From Prevotella sp. (GTDB taxonomy: Bacteria > Bacteroidota > Bacteroidia > Bacteroidales > Bacteroidaceae): a DNA stretch of 6,825 nucleotides. The stretch covers positions 1 through 6,825 of the forward strand of contig JAEEZP010000064.1 of NCBI GenBank assembly GCA_016291915.1. The letters run 5' to 3'. Below, piece by piece: positions 1-5,844 of the stretch. How positions within the stretch are numbered: the first letter of the stretch is position 1; the number at the start of each line of letters is the position of its first letter. The translations under genes were made by a program, and so were the position numbers. The notes under the pieces are model-generated. The model was not told where the DNA came from. It searched no databases and saw only the letters and a program-made list of their open reading frames with translations.

Positions 1-47
1 AGCAGACAGCAGATTCCTATCACCACTGACAATATTCTTCTCATCAT
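1..47 (-). CDS. 5' end of an unidentified exported protein (partial, runs off the window)
   Basis: Only the first 15 codons and two bases of a sixteenth are present, reading MMRRILSVVIGICCL followed by CTN, which is Leu whatever the next base. The two arginines followed by an uninterrupted hydrophobic stretch look like the n- and h-regions of a Sec signal peptide. The ATG at 47-45 overlaps the TGA stop of the propeller-DUF362 gene (46-44) in an ATGA arrangement typical of translational coupling, so the two genes are probably one minus-strand operon. A second in-frame ATG lies at 44-42. The two cysteines at residues 13-14 are not in a convincing lipobox in the part seen. The function cannot be told from this fragment, and the call rests on the overlap plus the signal-like composition. 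Confidence 0.55.
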   Translation of the reverse strand, partial: MMRRILSVVIGICCL

Positions 48-2176
48 AGTTTTTTATATTTCAAGTCTATCTTTGTATATTTCCTCTCACGCTGGTTATT
101 CCAATGTTCAAACAATCCGAGCGGCTGCTCCAACGGTTTCCCTTCTTGTTTATATACGGTTCCACTGGGCGCATGAGGAATCATCGCTGCCTCCCGTAGA
201 TATTCATCACAATAGTTCATACTCTCAAACTCAGGCCACTCACCGATAAGGATGTCCATACCCACAGCATCGCACGCCACCTCATCCTGTGACACGATAA
301 GTGAGCATGCCCAATCCCCGTTAAACGGTTCTTTCTGCCACTTAGGAGCCGGAGCCCCGTTAACATCACGTGAGCCATAAGTTCCGTCGATAATAAAGAG
401 CAGCGTCTTCTGTCCTAAGTGCTTATGAGCCATAAAATCCACAAATGTCTTGTATCCGGGTTTTCCATGTCGTTTATCCTGACTGATATTGTTATGTGCA
501 TTCTGACGCCAGAGAAGATTGATATCCGTTGCACCGTACCAGTTTTTGGCCGTCAGTGTCACACCGGGTCCGGAATGAGTTTTCAATAGAGCAGTATTTA
601 TCAGGTAATCGGCATCGACAACACATTTTGCCAAGCCACGTGCCATTTTACCATTATCTTCCGAGTAAACAATCTGTTCAGGATAGTATTCACATTTCTC
701 ACGACCCTCGCCACCGATATTGTCGATGAGTCTGACATATGGGAATTCCCTCTTTATCTTATAATAAATACTATCGGTGATTGCACGACTGGGCTCACAA
801 AGAATAATATCTTGCTGACGGACCTTACCATCGTTAACCAAGGATCGTACCAAGGCGAGTGTCACGAATGGAGAAGAGTTCAGCTCTATGGTATCATGAT
901 GGGTGATAGCATTATTCATATTTAGCTTCACAGCTATCGACTCACCCTTTTTATATCCACGGTTTCCACGTCCATGAGTTTTGTTGAAATGTTTGAAAAG
1001 TGCTTTCCATGCTTTCTTTGCATCTGGCTCACCCGACAGTTGTATCACCGCCTCGCGTACCATATCATCTGCCTTTGCCTGGTTATTCCAACGGTCTTCC
1101 ACCCAAAGACCCGTTCTGCCATCCCATTGAGCCACACCGGGATTATGGATCCATGCCACACGACCGGGATGAATGCCTTTTCCCACCCCTAATGGCACAT
1201 TGGGAGCAACAAACTGTTTGGGGAACTTCGGATTAAACTCTCCGAAGAATAAACGGTCACGGTTGATAGGTTCATCCAGCAACTGTATCGTGGTGGAAGG
1301 TCCCAGATCAGGATCTTTCCATGAGCACAACTGCCACACCACCTTTCCTTGTTTGTCGATCTCCACAGCCTGCACAGGAGCATGAGCTGTATCCATCGGA
1401 GTCTTCGACCATTCATTATACCAGTTGTTGATGATATGGTTGCCATTCTTCATTCTGACGGTCTTCTGCGGTTGGGTAATCCCGAACGCTGTGGTGTTGA
1501 TTTCCCATACGGTCTGTCCCATACGTGTAATCTCCTGAATATGCCCTTTTCTACCAGTTATAAGCAGATTACCCTTAGGTAACTCCTGTACAGACCATGG
1601 CAGGAATCCATCCCAACGGTCAATCTCTTTCCCTTTACTGTTATACTCATGGATACAACCTAACCCCATATTGGCGATCAGTAAAGTACCGCGGGAAGTA
1701 AGACGAGCATTACGGAACTGTCCATGAACAGAACCTGTTTCCGAAACAGGAACAGTAAACTCCCTGACAATACGTGTAGAAGGAATCTCCATCACCACGA
1801 CCTTTGCCGGTTTACCATTCTGCACAAACACCACATGGGTACGTCCTATCGGTTGTATTGTATGTATCTCCGTACCTTCTGGAGCTGCATATGACCACAG
1901 TGTACGACTGTCTTGTGTCACTTCGGCAATACCATACTGATGAGCCACCAGGATATGTCCGTCTGATAAGAGGATTGCATCACTGATCTCTCCTTTCTTC
2001 AGTTGGTCATTGTATTGCCAGGTAACCTTTCCATCCTGCACCATAAACATCCTTCGTTGTTTACTTTGTCCAGCATAGAAAAACTGATGACGGTTAATAT
2101 TATCATCCGCCTTCTGCGCGGAAACTGTTGTTGAAACACTCAGTAAAAACAGTAATAAAGCAAAAGATTTTTTCAT
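44..2176 (-). CDS. exported beta-propeller / DUF362 domain fusion protein
   Basis: This 710-residue protein starts with a Sec signal peptide (MKK, hydrophobic core, likely cleavage in VSA|QK near residue 20) and has no lipobox. Residues about 30-300 are beta-rich, with recurring 'G-x-x-x-W' strands centred on W53, W94, W224 and W281 (for example GKVTWQY, GQTVWEI, GKVVWQL). This resembles PQQ-like or arylsulfotransferase-like propeller blades. Residues about 325-690 match DUF362 as found in Bacteroidota: the entry GVGKGIHPGRVAW (329-342), GESIAVKLNMN (411-421), the hallmark DYLINTALLKTH (523-534) with a following TAKNWYG, and DEVACDAVGMDIL (631-643). No CxxC ferredoxin cluster is present. The reaction of DUF362 is unknown, so none is assigned. 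The gene diverges from the PL11 lyase with its own -7 box and is coupled by ATGA to the next minus-strand gene. The DUF362 assignment is firm; the propeller is inferred from the repeat pattern. Confidence 0.85.
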   Translation of the reverse strand: MKKSFALLLFLLSVSTTVSAQKADDNINRHQFFYAGQSKQRRMFMVQDGKVTWQYNDQLKKGEISDAILLSDGHILVAHQYGIAEVTQDSRTLWSYAAPEGTEIHTIQPIGRTHVVFVQNGKPAKVVVMEIPSTRIVREFTVPVSETGSVHGQFRNARLTSRGTLLIANMGLGCIHEYNSKGKEIDRWDGFLPWSVQELPKGNLLITGRKGHIQEITRMGQTVWEINTTAFGITQPQKTVRMKNGNHIINNWYNEWSKTPMDTAHAPVQAVEIDKQGKVVWQLCSWKDPDLGPSTTIQLLDEPINRDRLFFGEFNPKFPKQFVAPNVPLGVGKGIHPGRVAWIHNPGVAQWDGRTGLWVEDRWNNQAKADDMVREAVIQLSGEPDAKKAWKALFKHFNKTHGRGNRGYKKGESIAVKLNMNNAITHHDTIELNSSPFVTLALVRSLVNDGKVRQQDIILCEPSRAITDSIYYKIKREFPYVRLIDNIGGEGREKCEYYPEQIVYSEDNGKMARGLAKCVVDADYLINTALLKTHSGPGVTLTAKNWYGATDINLLWRQNAHNNISQDKRHGKPGYKTFVDFMAHKHLGQKTLLFIIDGTYGSRDVNGAPAPKWQKEPFNGDWACSLIVSQDEVACDAVGMDILIGEWPEFESMNYCDEYLREAAMIPHAPSGTVYKQEGKPLEQPLGLFEHWNNQRERKYTKIDLKYKKL

Positions 2177-2207
2177 ACTATCTCAATTATTCGGTTTTCT
2201 TTTTATG

Positions 2208-2215
2208 CAAAAGTA
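2208..2215 (-). promoter_or_regulatory. -7 promoter box for the propeller-DUF362 gene
   Basis: Read on the minus strand this is TACTTTTG, a perfect match to the Bacteroidota -7 consensus TAnnTTTG. It lies 31 bases upstream of the ATG at 2176, so transcription would start near 2201 with a leader of about 25 bases. No good -33 TTG is seen at the expected distance, so the promoter may be weak or need an activator. Confidence 0.6.
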
Positions 2216-2261
2216 ATAATAATAACGGTAAAGATGGGCCTATAAATCGGTCAAAAACAAC

Positions 2262-2276
2262 ATGCTTTTTAAGCAT
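2262..2276. repeat. perfect inverted repeat in the divergent intergenic region
   Basis: ATGCTT and AAGCAT form a 6-bp perfect palindrome around TTT. It sits roughly between the two divergent promoters: about 47 bp upstream of the minus-strand -7 box and 47 bp upstream of the plus-strand one. There is no trailing T-run and no convergent gene end to terminate, so an operator is more plausible than a terminator. An arm this short in AT-rich DNA can arise by chance. Confidence 0.3.
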
Positions 2277-2297
2277 TGCAGAAGAAATCCGTTACAA

Positions 2298-2331
2298 TTG
2301 AATTATTCTCCCACTTTTTTCTGTATATTTG
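2298..2331 (+). promoter_or_regulatory. promoter of the PL11 lyase / GH105 operon
   Basis: TATATTTG at 2324-2331 matches the Bacteroidota -7 consensus TAnnTTTG exactly, and a TTG at 2298-2300 is a candidate -33 element, 23 bases upstream of the -7 box, which is at the long end for this promoter class. Transcription would begin near 2338, leaving a short A-rich leader of about 18 bases before the ATG at 2356. The box overlaps the TTG at 2329 that would otherwise extend the lyase reading frame. Confidence 0.65.
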
Positions 2332-2355
2332 TATCAGAAAAAAATAAATCATATC

Positions 2356-4302
2356 ATGCACAAATCCTGCCGATTCTTTTTATCATTATGGTGTTATGTC
2401 TTAATAACCGCCGCAGTCAGTGCACAACCCCGATATAACGAACGGGAAATCTGTCCATGGGTTTTGGACAGGGGTGTCGTTGCTTTCCGTCATGGTAATA
2501 ACGTATGTATCAGTTGGCGTACACTGAAATCTGATGCCATTGGTGAACCATTTACTATCTACAGAAACGGAAAGAAGATTTCAAAACGGCCATTACGTAA
2601 TGGTGGCAACTTCTTCATTGATGAACACCCTCTGTTGACAGATGCCGTTTATGAAGTTAGGGGAGGAAACCACAATAGTAGTTTCACTGTGAAAGCAGAT
2701 GCTCCCGAGAGTTATATCCCTATCAAACTGCAAAAGCCCGAAGGGGGAGCCACACCCGACGGAAGAACATTTACCTATTCCGCCAACGATGCCACAGCAG
2801 CAGATGTAGATGGCGACGGACAGTTCGAGATCATCCTTAAATGGGATCCATCAAATGCCCATGACAATGCCCATGATGGATTTACCGGTCCAACCCTCTT
2901 CGACTGTTATCGTCTCGATGGTACTTTACTATGGCGTATCAACATGGGCATCAACATCCGGTCTGGAGCGCATTATGTACCATTTATCTGCTATGACATG
3001 AATGGTGATGGGAAGGCAGAGTTTATCGTACGGACTGCTGATGGAACAACTGACGGTAAAGGTAATATTATCGGAGATGCTACCGCAGACTATCGTCACC
3101 GACCGACATCAGACGCCCCGAATCCTTCTCCGGAAAGAGAATGGTCAAGATACAACCAGAGTGGTCGTCCTATGACGGGCAGGATTCTCTCCGGACCGGA
3201 ATATATTACCGTATTCAACGGACTGACCGGGGAAGAGATGGATAGTAAGCCTTACATCCCTGAAAGAGGCAATCCGAGCAACTGGGGAGATGCCTATGCC
3301 AATCGCTCTGACCGTATGTTAGCAGCCGTTGGTTATCTTGACGGCAAACATGCCTCTGCCATTTTCTGCCGAGGCTATTATACCCGTACGGTTTTGGCTG
3401 CATGGGACTGGGATGGAAAAGAGTTGAAAAGCAGATGGGTCTTCGACACCGATTCTCCTGAATGGAGCAGTTATGCCGGACAAGGAAATCACAATCTGAG
3501 AGTAGCTGATGTAGATGGTGACGGATGTGATGAGATAACCTACGGAGCAATGGCCGTGGACCATGACGGCCGTGGAATGTACAACACCGGTATGGGACAT
3601 GGTGATGCTATCCATCTGATGGCCTTTGACCCCAACTCTGAGGAACTGCAGGTGTGGGATTGTCATGAGAACCGTCGGGATGGTTCTGACTTCAGAAACG
3701 CCCGCACAGGGGAGATAATTTTCAATATTCCCAGCAAGAGTGATGTGGGTCGTGCAATGGCAGCGGATATCGATCCCACAAATCCCGGTGTAGAGATGTG
3801 GAGCAGCGATAGTCATGGCATACGGAATATCCATGGTGACGTCATTTACAGTGCGCAAGATCCCGATGATCCACAACATCAGCAACACCTGAAACTCAAC
3901 GGCAGGCATCTGTCTGTCAACTTCGGTATTTGGTGGGATGGGGATCTACTAAGGGAATTGCTGGATCATGAGACAGTGAGTAAATACAATTGGAAGACCA
4001 ATACCATCACCGACCTGACAAAGTTTGATGACATCGTCTTCAACAACGGTTCAAAATCCAATCCTTGTCTGGCTGCGGATATCTTTGGCGACTGGCGAGA
4101 AGAAGTCATAGCACGAACGCCCGACAGCAGAGAACTGCGGATCTTTATTTCGCCCTACCCTACCGACTATCGTATCAACAGTTTGATGGAAGATATCCCT
4201 TACCGACTGTCCACAGCGGCACAGAATGTTGGTTATAACCAACCTTCAGAACCAGGATTCTATCTGGGACCTGATAAAACCATCCATCCTTTCCTGAAAT
4301 AA
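2356..4302 (+). CDS. rhamnogalacturonan lyase, polysaccharide lyase family 11
   Basis: This 648-residue exported enzyme cleaves the alpha-1,4 Rha-GalA linkage of the RG-I backbone by beta-elimination, leaving a 4,5-unsaturated galacturonate (as in YesW/YesX of Bacillus subtilis). A signal peptide with probable cleavage at VSA|QP (residue 23) is followed by an N-terminal beta-sandwich (about 27-115, beginning with ENR-like 'NEREICPWVLDRGVVAF') and the PL11 propeller. Calcium-binding-type acidic loops are visible: DVDGDGQFE (150-158), DMNGDGKAE (214-222), DVDGDGCDE (385-393), DIFGDWREE (575-583). Family-typical stretches include KWDPSN (162-167) and YAGQGNHNLRVADVDGDG (373-390). Length fits the family (just over 600). 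The ATG at 2356 is chosen because an in-frame TTG at 2329 lies within the promoter. Endo versus exo action cannot be decided. It leads a two-gene operon with the GH105 gene 30 bp downstream. Confidence 0.95.
   Translation: MHKSCRFFLSLWCYVLITAAVSAQPRYNEREICPWVLDRGVVAFRHGNNVCISWRTLKSDAIGEPFTIYRNGKKISKRPLRNGGNFFIDEHPLLTDAVYEVRGGNHNSSFTVKADAPESYIPIKLQKPEGGATPDGRTFTYSANDATAADVDGDGQFEIILKWDPSNAHDNAHDGFTGPTLFDCYRLDGTLLWRINMGINIRSGAHYVPFICYDMNGDGKAEFIVRTADGTTDGKGNIIGDATADYRHRPTSDAPNPSPEREWSRYNQSGRPMTGRILSGPEYITVFNGLTGEEMDSKPYIPERGNPSNWGDAYANRSDRMLAAVGYLDGKHASAIFCRGYYTRTVLAAWDWDGKELKSRWVFDTDSPEWSSYAGQGNHNLRVADVDGDGCDEITYGAMAVDHDGRGMYNTGMGHGDAIHLMAFDPNSEELQVWDCHENRRDGSDFRNARTGEIIFNIPSKSDVGRAMAADIDPTNPGVEMWSSDSHGIRNIHGDVIYSAQDPDDPQHQQHLKLNGRHLSVNFGIWWDGDLLRELLDHETVSKYNWKTNTITDLTKFDDIVFNNGSKSNPCLAADIFGDWREEVIARTPDSRELRIFISPYPTDYRINSLMEDIPYRLSTAAQNVGYNQPSEPGFYLGPDKTIHPFLK
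2854..2877 (+). repeat. 12-bp in-frame tandem duplication inside the lyase gene
   Basis: Two 12-base units (11 of 12 bases identical) encode Asn-Ala-His-Asp twice, residues 167-174, straight after the conserved WDPS motif of PL11. Length looks normal at this site, so this is convergence or local conversion within a conserved loop and not an insertion. Confidence 0.5.
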
Positions 4303-4332
4303 TCATTAGAAATCAATAATCCATAAATAAAG

Positions 4333-5718
4333 ATGAAAAGAATACTTACCGCCATGCTTTTTTTTGCCGTTGTTACTGCAGATGCACAACAAGTAAACGA
4401 CAGCAATACACCTTTACACCTGTTAAAACCGAACTATACACACAAGTATGGCATTCCTACTACTGAAGAGGTAAAACAAACGATTGACAGGGTCTTACAG
4501 TATGTAGATGGAGAGACACCCGCTCAGCTCATCGACAGTAAGACAGGAAAAACCATTGACCAACTGAAGAATATCAATAAAGACACCCGGCTGAAACAAG
4601 GCGGCTTCCGACTCACTAGTTATGAGTGGGGTGTCACATACTCTGCCATGCTCGCTGCCTATGAAGCAACGGGCGACCCAGCCTATCTCAATTATGTCAC
4701 CAGGCGTCATCAGCTTTTAGCAGATATCGCTCCCTATTTCAAGAAGATATATCAGCAAGAAAAGAATATCGATGGGAACATACGTAGGGTCATCGATCCG
4801 CACGCTCTCGATGATGCCGGAGCCGTCTGCACATCTATGATCAAGGCAATGCTTAAGAATCCAAACCTGCCACTCCGCCCACTCATCGACAACTACAGTG
4901 ATTATATTTTAAATAAGGAATATCGGTTGACGGATGGCACCTTTGCCCGTATTCGCCCACAGAAGAACACCATCTGGCTCGATGATATGTTCATGGGTAT
5001 TCCCACCTTGGCATATATGGGTAAGATGACAGGTAATAAGGAATACTACGATATGGCTGCCAAACAGATTATCCAGTTTGCCGGTAGGATGTTTGTTTCG
5101 GAAGATGGCCTCTTCCGCCATGGGTGGGTAGAGGAAATGTATCCTCATCCGGCATTCTATTGGGGGCGTGCCAACGGATGGGCAATCCTTACGATGTGTG
5201 AGGTACTCGATGTATTACCCGAAAACCATCCACATCGGCAGTATATCCTTAACTTACTGAAAACACATGCCAGTGGATTAGCCCGTCTGCAACATCATGA
5301 CGGATTCTGGCATCAGTTACTCGACCGAAACGACACTTATCTGGAAACTTCCGCCACAGCTATCTATACTTATTGTTTTGCACACGGCATCGACAAGGGA
5401 TGGCTTGATGCCAAGGCATATGGCCCCGTTGCTCTTCTTGGATGGCAGGCTGTCGCTTCTTCAGTCAATCAGACAGGACAAGTTGAGAATGTTTGTGTAG
5501 GGACAGGTATGGGGTTTGATGCTGCTTTCTATGCCTACCGACCTGTTCATGTGATGGCTGCCCATGGCTACGGTCCCGTTATCTGGGCAGGGGCAGAGAT
5601 CATCAAACTGCTGAACACGAAACATCCGAAATTAAATGACAGTGCTGTTCATTTCTACGACGAAGAGGTAAAAACCGACAAACCTATTTTCAACTATGAC
5701 GGAAGTATAAGGTTCTGA
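4333..5718 (+). CDS. unsaturated rhamnogalacturonyl hydrolase, glycoside hydrolase family 105
   Basis: This 461-residue exported enzyme is expected to hydrate and release the unsaturated galacturonate left by the PL11 lyase at the non-reducing end of RG-I oligosaccharides (YteR-type reaction). The signal peptide is likely cut at ADA|QQ (residue 18). The rest is an (alpha/alpha)6-barrel type sequence with the GH105 signature sites: HALDDAG (157-163), WLDDMFM (215-221, probable general acid D217), GLFRHGW (259-265), WGRANGW (277-283, R279 and W283), ETSATA (338-343), and the C-terminal VCVGTG plus HGYGPVIWAGAE stretch (387-422). It is longer than the roughly 370-residue YteR type, with an extra segment near residues 58-100 that I recognise from Bacteroidota members. 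The gene starts 30 bp after the lyase stop with no terminator or new -7 box between, so an operon is likely. The upstream A-rich ATAAATAAAG serves as the translation start context. Confidence 0.92.
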   Translation: MKRILTAMLFFAVVTADAQQVNDSNTPLHLLKPNYTHKYGIPTTEEVKQTIDRVLQYVDGETPAQLIDSKTGKTIDQLKNINKDTRLKQGGFRLTSYEWGVTYSAMLAAYEATGDPAYLNYVTRRHQLLADIAPYFKKIYQQEKNIDGNIRRVIDPHALDDAGAVCTSMIKAMLKNPNLPLRPLIDNYSDYILNKEYRLTDGTFARIRPQKNTIWLDDMFMGIPTLAYMGKMTGNKEYYDMAAKQIIQFAGRMFVSEDGLFRHGWVEEMYPHPAFYWGRANGWAILTMCEVLDVLPENHPHRQYILNLLKTHASGLARLQHHDGFWHQLLDRNDTYLETSATAIYTYCFAHGIDKGWLDAKAYGPVALLGWQAVASSVNQTGQVENVCVGTGMGFDAAFYAYRPVHVMAAHGYGPVIWAGAEIIKLLNTKHPKLNDSAVHFYDEEVKTDKPIFNYDGSIRF

Positions 5719-5720
5719 CC

Positions 5721-5740
5721 AGAATGAAAGGCATTCTTTC
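5721..5740 (+). terminator. weak stem-loop after the lyase/GH105 operon
   Basis: AGAATG (5721-5726) can pair with CATTCT (5732-5737) around a 5-base loop. An overlapping alternative pairs GAAAG (5726-5730) with CTTTC (5736-5740). Only three T residues follow the first stem, so termination would be inefficient. It begins two bases after the GH105 stop codon. It may act mainly as a 3' end stabiliser or be fortuitous. Confidence 0.25.
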
Positions 5741-5748
5741 CAAACAAC

Positions 5749-5793
5749 ATAGGAAAATCAATCAATATTAATAATAAAAGGTATAGGAAAATC
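5749..5793 (+). repeat. 11-bp direct repeat upstream of the second GH105-type gene
   Basis: ATAGGAAAATC occurs identically at 5749-5759 and 5783-5793, 34 bp apart start to start, close to three helical turns. The second copy ends 20 bases before the -7 box at 5814 and so lies where a -33 element would be; no TTG is present there. This is the layout expected of an activator site for a regulator that binds direct repeats, such as the AraC-type DNA-binding domain of hybrid two-component systems common in polysaccharide loci. The identity of the repeats is observed; the regulatory role is inferred. Confidence 0.45.
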
Positions 5794-5813
5794 TCTTTAA
5801 TAAGAACATTTCG

Positions 5814-5821
5814 TATTTTTG
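5814..5821 (+). promoter_or_regulatory. -7 promoter box for the second GH105-type gene
   Basis: TATTTTTG matches TAnnTTTG exactly. It lies 23 bases upstream of the first of three consecutive ATG codons (5845), so the leader would be about 17-23 bases. It lacks a recognisable -33 TTG, and a direct-repeat copy occupies that position. It indicates that this gene can be transcribed apart from the upstream operon. Confidence 0.6.
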
Positions 5822-5844
5822 CATTGAAACAAACTAAAACAGTA

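Noticed and set aside
68..75. TATCTTTG, a plus-strand match to TAnnTTTG
   Set aside because: It lies inside the 3' end of the DUF362 gene and no plus-strand gene follows, so it is a chance match.
974..1582. Several overlapping plus- and minus-strand frames of 70-85 codons
   Set aside because: All lie within the DUF362 fusion gene in other frames, with low-complexity, Cys/His/Pro-rich translations and no recognisable domain.
3319..3909. 196-codon minus-strand open frame inside the lyase gene
   Set aside because: It is wholly antisense to conserved PL11 coding sequence, has no signal or family resemblance, and its length follows from codon bias of the real gene.
4303..4332. Possible separate promoter or terminator between the lyase and first GH105 gene
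   Set aside because: The 30-base gap holds neither a TAnnTTTG box nor an inverted repeat, so the two genes are best read as one transcript.
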